This document shows, piece by piece, positions 1 through 8,241 of a stretch of 48,371 nt of DNA. The translations under genes and the position numbers were made by a program. The stretch comes from Oscillospiraceae bacterium (GTDB lineage Bacteria; Bacillota; Clostridia; Oscillospirales; Acutalibacteraceae). The stretch spans positions 1-48,371 of the forward strand of contig JAQXMC010000020.1 of assembly GCA_029012445.1 (NCBI GenBank). The letters are read 5' to 3'. The notes below the pieces were generated by a model that was given only the letters and a program-made list of their open reading frames with translations, ran no database searches and had not been told where the DNA came from. Position 1 is the stretch's first letter. Each line of letters opens with the position of its first letter.

Positions 1-27
1 CAAGGTCTTTTTTACCTTAAACACATA

Positions 28-65
28 AAAACCACCAAAGGGGACGGTTCCATTTGGTGGTTTTA
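28..65. terminator. Bidirectional-looking hairpin
   Basis: AAAACCACCAAA pairs with TTTGGTGGTTTT (12 bp) around a 13-nt GC-rich loop. A and T runs on both flanks fit a bidirectional intrinsic terminator. Confidence 0.6.
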
Positions 66-123
66 GAAAAAGTTCAAAAACGAAAAATGCAGTATTTATG
101 CGGCTTTGAAGCAAAAAACCAAC

Positions 124-158
124 AAAAAAGAGGGTTGGCAAAAACCAACCCTCAAAAA
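124..158 (-). terminator. Intrinsic terminator hairpin
   Basis: GAGGGTTGG (130-138) pairs with CCAACCCTC (145-153). On the minus strand the stem is followed by a run of T, so it reads as a minus-strand terminator, a second barrier beyond the one directly after ppdK. Confidence 0.6.
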
Positions 159-308
159 TTGTGTATTAATGCTGTCATTGTGCGAAGCTGTTTATCAACC
201 ACGATGTAAAAATCGTTATCAACAGCACCGTCGCAAATAATGTAAATAAAATTCCTGTTTTATTGACAAAAACGCAGCGTTTACAAGGCTTTTTCTATGT
301 TTTGCGGG

Positions 309-345
309 TAAAAAAAGACCTTGCAGAATTGCTTCTACAAGGTCT
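309..345 (-). terminator. Terminator of ppdK
   Basis: AGACCTTG (316-323) pairs with CAAGGTCT (338-345). On the minus strand the stem is followed by TTTTTTT. It lies about 60 nt beyond the ppdK stop codon. Confidence 0.75.
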
Positions 346-407
346 AAACTTGATATTTAATTTTGCCTTATGGCTGATAAATGGTTTTACCCATCAACAG
401 GCTTAAA

Positions 408-3041
408 TCAATTCCTTCTTTCGTTAATAGCTGCCTGAGCTGCTGCAAGTCTTGCAATCGGCACTCTAAACGGTGAGCAAGATACATAGTCAAGTCCGAT
501 ATTATGGCAGAACTCAACAGATGTCGGGTCGCCGCCGTGCTCGCCGCAGATGCCGCAGTGAAGCTTGGGATTAGCGCCCTTGCCGAGTTTGACAGCCATA
601 TCCATGAGCTTGCCGACGCCGTTCTGATCAAGACGGGCGAACGGATCGTTCTCGAAGATCTTTGCGTCATAGTCGGCGTCAAGGAACTTGCCGGCGTCGT
701 CACGGCTGAAGCCGAATGTCATCTGAGTCAGATCGTTCGTGCCGAAGCAGAAGAAGTCAGCTTCCTTGGCGATCTCGTCTGCCGTGAGAGCGGCTCTCGG
801 GATCTCGATCATTGTGCCGACCTCATATTCAAGGTCTGCGCCTGCCGCTGCGATCTCTTCATCGGCGGTCGCAACAACTATATTCTTAACAAACTTGAAT
901 TCCTTAGCGTCGCCGACGAGCGGAATCATGATTTCAGGCTTGATTGCCCAGTCGGGGTGAGCCTTCTTGACATTGATAGCCGCGCGGATGACTGCCTTTG
1001 TCTGCATCTTTGCGATTTCGGGATAAGTTACCGTCAGACGGCAGCCTCTGTGGCCCATCATCGGGTTGAACTCATGAAGAGAAGCGATGATAGCCTTGAT
1101 AGCCTCGACTGACTTGCCCTGAGCCTTTGCGAGAGCCTCGATGTCGGCTTCCTCGGTGGGAACGAACTCATGAAGCGGGGGATCAAGGAAACGGATCGTT
1201 ACCGGGCAGCCCTCAAGAGCCTCATAAAGAGCCTCAAAGTCGCCCTGCTGATACGGCATGATCTTATCAAGAGCAGCCGTTCTTTCCTCGACTGTGTCGG
1301 CGCAGATCATTTCACGGAACGCGGAGATTCTGTCAGCCTCGAAGAACATATGCTCGGTGCGGCAAAGACCGATGCCCTCAGCGCCGAGCTCGCGGGCCTT
1401 CTTAGCGTCCTTCGGCGTGTCTGCGTTTGTGCGGACCTTGAGCGTTCTGTATTTGTCGGCCCAGCTCATGATTCTGCCGAATTCGCCGGCAATTGAAGCG
1501 TCAACGGTGGGAATAATTCCGTCGTAAATATTGCCGGTTGAGCCGTCTATTGAAATATAGTCGCCCTCATGGAAGGTCTTTCCTGAGAGAGTGAACTTCT
1601 TGCTTTCTTCGTCCATGATTATGTCGGAGCAGCCCGAAACACAGCAGGTACCCATTCCGCGGGCAACGACCGCAGCGTGTGAGGTCATACCGCCGCGTAC
1701 GGTAAGAATGCCCTGCGAAGCCTTCATGCCCGTGATATCCTCGGGTGAAGTCTCAAGACGGACAAGAACAACCTTTTCGCCTCTTGCTTTCCATGCCTCG
1801 GCGTCGTCGGCTGTGAATACGATTCTGCCGCAGGCTGCGCCGGGAGAAGCTCCGAGGCCCTTGCCGACCGGAGTAGCGGCCTTGAGAGCCTTTGCGTCGA
1901 ACTGCGGGTGGAGAAGAGTGTCAAGGTTTCTGGGATCTATCATAAGAACGGCTTCTTCTTCCGTTCTCATGCCCTCGTCAACGAGATCGCAGGCAATCTT
2001 GAGAGCAGCCTGAGCCGTTCTTTTGCCGTTACGGGTCTGAAGCATATAGAGCTTGCCGTGTTCAACGGTGAACTCCATATCCTGCATATCTCTGTAATGC
2101 TTTTCAAGTATGCTGCAAACCTGCTTGAACTCGGCGAAAGCCTCGGGGAACTTCTGTTCCATTTCGGCTATCTTCATCGGTGTGCGGACGCCTGCGACAA
2201 CATCCTCGCCCTGAGCGTTGGTGAGGAATTCGCCGAAGAGGCCCTTTTCGCCTGTTGCGGGGTCACGGGTGAACGCAACGCCGGTGCCGCAGTCATCGCC
2301 CATGTTACCGAAAGCCATAGCCTGAACATTGACTGCCGTGCCCCATGAATACGGGATATCGTTGTCGCGACGGTATACATTTGCTCTCGGGTTGTCCCAT
2401 GAACGGAAAACGGCCTTGATAGCGCCCATGAGCTGTTCCTTGGGATCGCTCGGGAAATCAGCGCCGATCTTTGCCTTGTATTCAGCCTTGAACTGAGAAG
2501 CGAGCTCCTTGAGGTCGTCGGCTGTGAGCTCAACATCCTGTGTAACACCCTTCTTTGCTTTCATAGCGTCGATAAGCTGTTCAAAATATTTCTTTCCGAC
2601 TTCCATAACGACATCGGAATACATCTGTATAAATCTTCTGTAGCAGTCCCATGCCCAGCGGGGATTGTTGGACTTTTCGGCTATGACATTGACAACATCC
2701 TCGTTAAGACCGAGGTTGAGGATAGTGTCCATCATGCCGGGCATTGAAGCTCTTGCGCCCGAACGGACAGAAACGAGAAGCGGGTTCTCCTTGTCGCCGA
2801 ACTTCTTGCCGGTGATCTCCTCCATCTTGCCGATGTATTCGTTGATCTCCGCCATGATCTCGGGGTTGATCTCTCTGCCGTCCTCATAGTACTGAGTGCA
2901 GGCTTCGGTGGTGATGGTGAAGCCCTGGGGTACGGGGAGACCGATGTTAGTCATTTCGGCGAGGTTAGCGCCCTTGCCGCCGAGAAGCTCTCTCATATCG
3001 GCGTTGCCCTCTGAGAAAAGATAACAGTATTTTTTGCTCAT
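408..3041 (-). CDS. ppdK: Pyruvate, phosphate dikinase
   Basis: Cytoplasmic enzyme that interconverts pyruvate, ATP and Pi with PEP, AMP and PPi; in anaerobes it can run glycolytically with PPi or gluconeogenically. The protein has 877 residues, normal for the family. In order: N-terminal ATP-grasp region (about 1-350), phosphohistidine swivel domain with GGMTSHAAVVARGMG (His455 is the phosphorylated residue) and a PEP/pyruvate-binding barrel with GTNDLTQMTFGFSRDD and the C-terminal ICGEHGG cysteine (about 832). I chose the ATG at 3041 because AGGAGGTCATATA stands just before it and MSKKYCYLF is the family's usual start; the frame stays open 30 codons further upstream. It is monocistronic, with its own promoter and terminator, and divergent from galM. 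Confidence 0.97.
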   Translation of the reverse strand: MSKKYCYLFSEGNADMRELLGGKGANLAEMTNIGLPVPQGFTITTEACTQYYEDGREINPEIMAEINEYIGKMEEITGKKFGDKENPLLVSVRSGARASMPGMMDTILNLGLNEDVVNVIAEKSNNPRWAWDCYRRFIQMYSDVVMEVGKKYFEQLIDAMKAKKGVTQDVELTADDLKELASQFKAEYKAKIGADFPSDPKEQLMGAIKAVFRSWDNPRANVYRRDNDIPYSWGTAVNVQAMAFGNMGDDCGTGVAFTRDPATGEKGLFGEFLTNAQGEDVVAGVRTPMKIAEMEQKFPEAFAEFKQVCSILEKHYRDMQDMEFTVEHGKLYMLQTRNGKRTAQAALKIACDLVDEGMRTEEEAVLMIDPRNLDTLLHPQFDAKALKAATPVGKGLGASPGAACGRIVFTADDAEAWKARGEKVVLVRLETSPEDITGMKASQGILTVRGGMTSHAAVVARGMGTCCVSGCSDIIMDEESKKFTLSGKTFHEGDYISIDGSTGNIYDGIIPTVDASIAGEFGRIMSWADKYRTLKVRTNADTPKDAKKARELGAEGIGLCRTEHMFFEADRISAFREMICADTVEERTAALDKIMPYQQGDFEALYEALEGCPVTIRFLDPPLHEFVPTEEADIEALAKAQGKSVEAIKAIIASLHEFNPMMGHRGCRLTVTYPEIAKMQTKAVIRAAINVKKAHPDWAIKPEIMIPLVGDAKEFKFVKNIVVATADEEIAAAGADLEYEVGTMIEIPRAALTADEIAKEADFFCFGTNDLTQMTFGFSRDDAGKFLDADYDAKIFENDPFARLDQNGVGKLMDMAVKLGKGANPKLHCGICGEHGGDPTSVEFCHNIGLDYVSCSPFRVPIARLAAAQAAINERRN

Positions 3042-3044
3042 TAT

Positions 3045-3054
3045 ATGACCTCCT
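3045..3054 (-). promoter_or_regulatory. Strong ribosome binding site of ppdK
   Basis: AGGAGGTCAT on the minus strand, a few bases before the ATG at 3041. It decides the start against the longer open frame. Confidence 0.8.
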
Positions 3055-3084
3055 AATATTTTTAACAAAATTAGTTTTGACGCT

Positions 3085-3116
3085 TGAAAGCACCCGTAAG
3101 CAGGACAGTGCTTTTT
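3085..3116 (-). promoter_or_regulatory. Leader hairpin in the ppdK 5' UTR
   Basis: AAAGCAC (3087-3093) pairs with GTGCTTT (3108-3114) in the untranslated leader between the ppdK promoter and its start. There is no T-run after it in the direction of transcription, so it is not a terminator. It may stabilise the mRNA; function unknown. Confidence 0.4.
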
Positions 3117-3129
3117 AAGTATCTGAATC

Positions 3130-3158
3130 ATTATATCAAAGAATATTTATTTTGTAAA
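3130..3158 (-). promoter_or_regulatory. Sigma-A promoter of ppdK
   Basis: On the minus strand TTTACA (3158-3153) and TATAAT (3135-3130) are separated by exactly 17 nt. The leader to the ATG is about 85 nt. Confidence 0.75.
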
Positions 3159-3230
3159 TGGTATAAAGTTAAAAATAGGGACGCGGCAAATGAAAATTTT
3201 GTGCAGTTTTATCAAAAACGGCTTTTTGTG

Positions 3231-3259
3231 TTCACATTTTCTCTGACATATGATATAAT
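3231..3259 (+). promoter_or_regulatory. Sigma-A promoter of galM
   Basis: TTCACA (3231-3236), 17-nt spacer, TATAAT (3254-3259). It lies 55 nt before the galM start. Confidence 0.8.
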
Positions 3260-3313
3260 TTGAAGATACCCGGGCGTTCATCATGCCCGAAACGATAAAC
3301 AGGAGGAAGAATT

Positions 3314-4381
3314 ATGAGCGTAAGAAAAGAATTTTACGGCGAAACGCCCGACGGAAAGAAAATATATGAATACACCATCGAAAACAGGAACGGCGTTTCG
3401 GTTTCGATAATAAACTACGGAGCAACCATGAACAGAATATTGTGCCCTGATAAGAACGGCGAGTTTGCCGACATTCTCGTCGGCTTTGACAGCCTTGAGG
3501 GGCATATGGCAAATCCGGGCTATTTCTGCGGTCAGACCGTCGGTCAATACGCCAACCGGATCGAAAACGGCCGGTTTTCCGTCTCCGGCACCGAGTACCA
3601 TGTGACGCAGAACGAAAAAGGCAAGACCTGTCTGCACGGCGGCTCGGAATACAGCCACGCAGTCTGGAAAGCAATCATAGTTGACGACGACTGCGTCGAG
3701 TTCAGCTATCTCAGCCCCGACGGTGAGCAGGGCTTTCCCGGCAATGTGGATGTTAAGGTAGTGTTCTCTCTTTCAAATGACAACACGATACAGATAGATT
3801 ATAAGGCTGTCAGCGACAAGGACACTGTCATAAACCTGACAAACCACGCTTATTTCAATCTCGGAACGACAAAGAACGGCGATGTTCTCGGCCATGAGCT
3901 GACGCTTGACTGCGATTATTACACACCGACCGACGCCGACAGTATTCCGACGGGCGAGATCAGAAGCGTTGAGGGAACGGCTTTCGATTTCAGGCAGGGC
4001 AAGCCGATCGGAAAGGATATCGGAGCCGACGATGAACAGCTTATAATGTGCGGAGGGTATGACCACAATTTCTGCATCAACGGAAAGGCCGGCGAGCTGA
4101 GGCGCTTCGCCCATGTCTTTGATCCCGCAAGCGGCAGAACGCTTGACTGCTGCACCGATCTCCCCGGCGTTCAGCTTTACACAGGCAATTTCATGTCTAC
4201 CGATGATGTCGGAAAGGACGGCGTTCATTTCGATAAGCATTATGCGTTCTGTCTTGAGACTCAGTTTTATCCGAACACGCCGAACACTCCCGAATTTCCG
4301 CAGTGCACTTTCAAAGCGGGGGAGGAATTTGTCTCAACGACTCAATATAAGGTCGGGAGAGTCGTGAACGACGAAAAATAA
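3314..4381 (+). CDS. galM: Aldose 1-epimerase (mutarotase)
   Basis: Cytoplasmic enzyme interconverting alpha and beta anomers of glucose/galactose, feeding the Leloir pathway. The 355 residues match the GalM family length. Family signatures visible: NYGATMNRI near residue 34, VGQYANRI with the substrate-contact Arg (about 82), TCLHGG (His108), LTNHAYFNL (His178, the catalytic acid), GGYDHNF and CLETQFYPNTPN with the catalytic Glu near 315. GGAGGAAGAATT precedes the ATG. It stands alone between its own promoter and a terminator shared with the convergent small gene at 4459; no other gal gene is nearby. Confidence 0.95.
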   Translation: MSVRKEFYGETPDGKKIYEYTIENRNGVSVSIINYGATMNRILCPDKNGEFADILVGFDSLEGHMANPGYFCGQTVGQYANRIENGRFSVSGTEYHVTQNEKGKTCLHGGSEYSHAVWKAIIVDDDCVEFSYLSPDGEQGFPGNVDVKVVFSLSNDNTIQIDYKAVSDKDTVINLTNHAYFNLGTTKNGDVLGHELTLDCDYYTPTDADSIPTGEIRSVEGTAFDFRQGKPIGKDIGADDEQLIMCGGYDHNFCINGKAGELRRFAHVFDPASGRTLDCCTDLPGVQLYTGNFMSTDDVGKDGVHFDKHYAFCLETQFYPNTPNTPEFPQCTFKAGEEFVSTTQYKVGRVVNDEK

Positions 4382-4401
4382 CTTTGCGGCAGAAAAGAAA
4401 A

Positions 4402-4440
4402 AGGCTCAGACTTTCATTGAAAGCCCGAGCCTGAATTTTT
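4402..4440. terminator. Shared terminator between galM and the small membrane protein gene
   Basis: AGGCTC (4402-4407) pairs with GAGCCT (4427-4432), extended inside by GACTTTC/GAAAGCC, and is followed by TTTTT on the plus strand. An A-run on the left side allows minus-strand use too. Confidence 0.75.
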
Positions 4441-4458
4441 ATTATCCGTGAGTTTCGG

Positions 4459-4647
4459 TTATTTCGTCTGCTCCGAAACGAAGTCTGCGTCGCAGCATGA
4501 GCAGGAAACATAGTTTTCTTTGTCGTCTTCACCCTTGCAGCACTTTTTGTCGCAGAGCTTTTTAACGAGAGTATATACGCCGGCAGCGAATGCGGCGACA
4601 GCGGCGAGAACACCGAGAACCTTAAAAATCTTTTTAATCGTATCCAT
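4459..4647 (-). CDS. Small Cys-rich single-pass membrane protein, unknown function
   Basis: A 62-residue protein that I do not recognise as a named family. Residues about 8-28 form one hydrophobic segment (VLGVLAAVAAFAAGVYTLV), followed by a basic CDKKCCKG stretch, an acidic stretch and CSCCDAD. Five or six cysteines lie in the tail that follows the membrane segment. GGAGG stands about 9 nt before the ATG, so translation is credible. It is a single gene with a shared terminator downstream. The cysteines could bind a metal or form a disulfide; nothing in the context decides. Confidence is high that it is a gene, low for any role. Confidence 0.75.
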   Translation of the reverse strand: MDTIKKIFKVLGVLAAVAAFAAGVYTLVKKLCDKKCCKGEDDKENYVSCSCCDADFVSEQTK

Positions 4648-4732
4648 ATTTATTCCTCCGTAATTTATTTTGTGAACTAATTATACAACGATAAAGAGCC
4701 TGTGTCAATATATAGAATTTAATTTAATTATT

Positions 4733-5683
4733 TCAGCCGTAGGTGCAGGTGACGCTGCAGTCGTACTGACCGTGCATCGAAATGCTGACCGGAACGACGG
4801 ACATTTTGCCCGATGCGCTGCCCTGAGTTATCGGCAGAACATAGGCTATCGAGTCGAGCTTTCCGTTTTTGTTGATGTTAGCCGTGACCCGGGCTCCGCT
4901 GTAATCAATGCTCGCTTCTGTCAGTGAAACATTGCTCGGCAGGCCGAATGAGCTTATGTCAAGCGTTTCGAAAATGCCGGCGTGGTTTTTTGCGCTTTGA
5001 TTCAGCGTCTGCGTTTCCGACTTCAGCTCGACCTCTATTGTGTAAGCGCCGTTGGTGCCGGGAGTGACCTTCGCGTCTTTTATTGCGTCTGCGCTGAGCG
5101 ACGCCATTTTGTTTATCGGCGCAATGAGTGAATTCGGCGTTTTCCCTGAGCCGGCGGAATCAACGCCGTTTGAGAAGGTGCAGACCGTGTCCGGCCTGTC
5201 GGTGCTTTTTGAAATTATCGAGTCGGCGAGACTTTTGAGACCGCCCGTCACGCTGTCGATATTTATGGTGAGCTTCTCTTTTTTCTCGGCTGTGAAGTTC
5301 TGCGTCGCTTTGGTTGCGTTGACGGCGTTGACGAGTGCCTTGGCTATATCGGCATATGATGAGGGGAGCTGCGCCGAGGGAGTCGGCTCGCTGCCGCCCT
5401 CGCTTGACGCGAAAGTGGATATGTTACCGCTTCCGGTCGTTTTTTCACCGAGAGGATCGTCCTTTTTTTCGGGCAGCGTCGTCTGGTTTGTCACCATATC
5501 TATAACAATCTGTGAGGTTTGCGCATTCTGCTGCGACTGCTGAACGGAGACTGCGGATTCGCTTGTTGGCTCAAGCTCTTTTTTATATTTGTTTCTGACC
5601 TTGAATGTTCCGACGGCCAGCCCCATGCAGAATATCCAGACAATGACGACGCAAACTGCGCAGACCTTGATTAAGCGATTCAT
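4733..5683 (-). CDS. Membrane-anchored exported protein with the shared C-terminal domain
   Basis: 316 residues; function not recognised. Residues 5-27 are an uncleaved-looking signal/membrane anchor (VCAVCVVIVWIFCMGLAV), 35-110 a Ser/Thr/Gln-rich linker, and 110-316 a folded domain outside the membrane. That domain has the same order of motifs as the C-termini of the proteins at 5709-7961 and 39394-42126: a helix starting ADI with NA in the middle, a strand YTIEVELKSE (214-223), a SIDYSGARVTANINKNGK segment (258-275) and a short beta-rich tail. AAAGGA precedes the ATG. It lies 25 nt after the gene at 5709 and is probably cotranscribed with it. Confidence 0.85.
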   Translation of the reverse strand: MNRLIKVCAVCVVIVWIFCMGLAVGTFKVRNKYKKELEPTSESAVSVQQSQQNAQTSQIVIDMVTNQTTLPEKKDDPLGEKTTGSGNISTFASSEGGSEPTPSAQLPSSYADIAKALVNAVNATKATQNFTAEKKEKLTINIDSVTGGLKSLADSIISKSTDRPDTVCTFSNGVDSAGSGKTPNSLIAPINKMASLSADAIKDAKVTPGTNGAYTIEVELKSETQTLNQSAKNHAGIFETLDISSFGLPSNVSLTEASIDYSGARVTANINKNGKLDSIAYVLPITQGSASGKMSVVPVSISMHGQYDCSVTCTYG

Positions 5684-5708
5684 ATTTTGAATTCCTTTCG
5701 TTTTCGGA

Positions 5709-7961
5709 TCACCACCACGTTATAACAAAATCGAGAGTTTTTCTTCCCTGAACGGTTATATCGCAATTCTTTCCGTTTATCTTTCCGCTTATATCCGAGG
5801 TGAACGGCATCGACACGGTGAGCGTATCAAACTTTCCGAACTTGTTTATTTTGCCTTTGACGGAAGTTCCGGTGTAGCTCGTTGAGGTTGAGGTTATCGA
5901 AGCGTCGGAGGCGATATCGGCGGCTATGCTTTTCCAGTTTATAACGGGAGCAAGCCTTGAGTTGTTCGCCGGCAGTGTATTATTTTTGGCTGTTTCGGCT
6001 TTCAGACCGAGAGAAACGATGAAACCGGAGCCGTCCTTTTTGAAGCTTGCGCTCTTAACGGCCGAAGCGGGCATTGCCTGAACACTGCCGGAGCTGAAAA
6101 AGAAGGGGACTGTTTTCATTCCGGAGCTTTTATCGGCGCCGTTTTCGAAGTCGGCCGTCACGACAGAGCTGCCGCAGTAATCGTTCACCAGAGCCTTGAC
6201 GGTATTCAGAGCGTACCTGTCATAGACATGATAGTGCGTGACCTGAGCGGAGGTGTCAGCCGTTTTTGAAGCATAGAATTTTCTCGAAGAAGCGGTTTTC
6301 AGAAGAGCCTCGTTGAACTCCGCCGTTATATCGGCAACGGAGGTCGGGATATAGTTTGTCGAGGCCGTCATCTTTTCGGAATAGGAGCCGGGCCGGCTTT
6401 TTCCGCAGCAATTTATGAACGCCCTGACCTTGACGGTGTATCTGGTGTTTTTGCTAAGTCCCGTGAATTTATAGGAATTTTTGGATGTGTTTACTGTCTT
6501 GCTGAAGTTGGTGCCTGTGATGTTAACGGTGTAACCGTCCGCATTCTTGACCTTTGACCAGCCGACAGTCAAAGTCGTTTTTGTCGCTTCAGACGCCTTG
6601 ACATTCTTCACCTTGGCGGGAGCCGCGCAGGCTTTGAGCTCAGATGAATATTTGCCGTATACCTTTTTGTCGCCGACCTTCATATAGCCGCGGACCTTGT
6701 AGGTGTTTTCCTGCCCCGCCGAGAGATTTTCGTGGGTGAACGAGGTGCGCGTTGTGGTCTTGAGCTTTTCGTATTTCTTGGTTTTTGCGTTATAGCAATA
6801 AACGGTGTAGCCGTCGGCGTCGGCCGCTTTGTTCCATTTTAGGGTGACGGATTTTGAGGTGTTTGCCGACATAGTCAGACCTTTGACCTTGGCGACTGAC
6901 TTTGTCGAGGCTGTGAGGATATCCGACCACTTGCCCCATACCTTGCCCGAGCCTGTTTCGGTGTACGCTCTGACTCTGTACTTGCAGGAAGAGCCTTCTT
7001 TGAGATTTTTGAATGTATATTTTGTCTTTCCGGTCGTTTTGACGGTTTGCCACTTGTCATGTTCATATTTCTGAAGCTTATAGCCCGTCGCTCCGGCCGC
7101 CTTTTTCCATTTGACGGTGTAGCCGTTCAATGTTCTGTCAGTGCAGGAAAGCCCCGTGACCTGAGGCACTTCGACTCTGATCGTGCAGGAGGTTTCGGCG
7201 TCGCCGAGAATACCGTAGCAGCGAACGGTCGTTTTGCCGTAGGCTTTTGCGGTTATCTTTCCGCTTTGATCGACCGATACGATTGATCTGTTGTCCGACG
7301 ACCAGACTAAATCTTTATAGTAGCAGTCGGCGGGGGAGAAGACTGCGCTGAGCTTCAGACTTGCCCCTTTTATCAGACTGATATTCTTGTTCTTTATGCT
7401 GACCGACGACGGATAAAGGGCCTTGACCCGAACGCCGTTTGACTTCGCATATGCTTCAACGGCCGATCCGCTCTCGCAGTAGACCGTGAGCTTTGAGCAT
7501 CTGCCGAAAACATTGGTGCCGATGCTTTTAAGCTCTGAGAATGCGGAAAGCTTTTCAAGATTTTCGCAATACCAGAAAACCGCGTCGCCGAGAGTTGTGA
7601 CCGACATCGGAAGATCAATATATTTCAGAGAGGAGCACTCCATGAAAGCGCCCTTGCCGACAGACCTGACCGTTTCGGGGAGGCTGACACCCGTTATTCT
7701 TTTTGAGGCCTCTGTCTTGCCGTATTCCTCGGCGAAAGCATAGTTGCCGACGGAAGTGACGGTCGCTCCGTTGACCTTTGACGGGATAACGACATTTCCG
7801 CCGCCTCCGTCGTATTTATAGACCTCGGCGCTTTTTCCGTCAATGACATATGTTATGCCGTTGACCTTGACAACGCTTTCGGCCAGAGCCATAGGGCAGG
7901 CCGAAATAATGAGCGCCGCCGCAAAAATGAGAGCCGTGAGCCTCTTTATGGATTTTTTCAT
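5709..7961 (-). CDS. Secreted LRR/Big_2/FN3 surface protein with shared C-terminal domain
   Basis: A 750-residue exported protein. Visible parts: signal peptide 1-28 (ending PMALAES), BspA-type leucine-rich repeats about 55-182 (repeating L..V..IG..AF..C.SL), one Big_2 Ig-like domain 183-265 (VDQSGKITAKAYGKTTVRC), three fibronectin type III domains at about 266-353, 354-446 and 447-538 (each with W.KV..A.GY and YTVKVRA-like strands) and a C-terminal domain 543-750 related to the neighbour at 4733. There is no LPXTG motif, SLH or dockerin module, so attachment to the cell is unexplained. Role is probably adhesion or scaffolding at the surface. GGAGGG precedes the ATG; first gene of a likely two-gene operon. 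Confidence 0.9.
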   Translation of the reverse strand: MKKSIKRLTALIFAAALIISACPMALAESVVKVNGITYVIDGKSAEVYKYDGGGGNVVIPSKVNGATVTSVGNYAFAEEYGKTEASKRITGVSLPETVRSVGKGAFMECSSLKYIDLPMSVTTLGDAVFWYCENLEKLSAFSELKSIGTNVFGRCSKLTVYCESGSAVEAYAKSNGVRVKALYPSSVSIKNKNISLIKGASLKLSAVFSPADCYYKDLVWSSDNRSIVSVDQSGKITAKAYGKTTVRCYGILGDAETSCTIRVEVPQVTGLSCTDRTLNGYTVKWKKAAGATGYKLQKYEHDKWQTVKTTGKTKYTFKNLKEGSSCKYRVRAYTETGSGKVWGKWSDILTASTKSVAKVKGLTMSANTSKSVTLKWNKAADADGYTVYCYNAKTKKYEKLKTTTRTSFTHENLSAGQENTYKVRGYMKVGDKKVYGKYSSELKACAAPAKVKNVKASEATKTTLTVGWSKVKNADGYTVNITGTNFSKTVNTSKNSYKFTGLSKNTRYTVKVRAFINCCGKSRPGSYSEKMTASTNYIPTSVADITAEFNEALLKTASSRKFYASKTADTSAQVTHYHVYDRYALNTVKALVNDYCGSSVVTADFENGADKSSGMKTVPFFFSSGSVQAMPASAVKSASFKKDGSGFIVSLGLKAETAKNNTLPANNSRLAPVINWKSIAADIASDASITSTSTSYTGTSVKGKINKFGKFDTLTVSMPFTSDISGKINGKNCDITVQGRKTLDFVITWW

Positions 7962-8241
7962 ATGTTTTCCCTCCGTTTACAGAAGATAATTATAGCTATA
8001 AACTATAATCTTAGCTATTGTATCACTAAATAATGAATTTTTCAACATCGGCGGCTGTCGTTTTTTCTTTTTCGGGTTTTGCGGCATAAGATTTTTCCTG
8101 TGGCAAAATATCAGGCAGACTCGAATGTCCGTTTTCGATTTCTTATCAGAATTTGTTCGGATATTATTGAAACTTTGCTTGACTTAGACGGAGCGGTTTG
8201 ATATATTTATAGGGCATTTAACATAAAAAGAGGCAATCGTT
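7962..8241. other. Divergent intergenic region between the surface protein gene and the DMT transporter
   Basis: AT-rich, without an ORF. It contains TAGCTATAAACTATA-like overlapping palindromes near 7990-8020, with a TATAAT on the minus strand that could serve the surface protein gene. I see no convincing -35 element. Confidence 0.35.

Larger units (their letters stand above)
1..407. other. Intergenic region with stacked hairpins, no gene
   Basis: I see no credible coding sequence here. It holds three hairpins, annotated separately at 28-65, 130-153 and 316-345. The first bases (CAAGGTCTTTTTTACC) repeat the 3' half of the ppdK terminator stem plus its T-run, so the window probably opens inside a terminator hairpin of a gene to the left. 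Confidence 0.6.

Noticed and set aside
504..1112. 202-codon plus-strand ORF inside ppdK
   Set aside because: It is antisense to a complete ppdK with all motifs, and has no ribosome binding site or family features.
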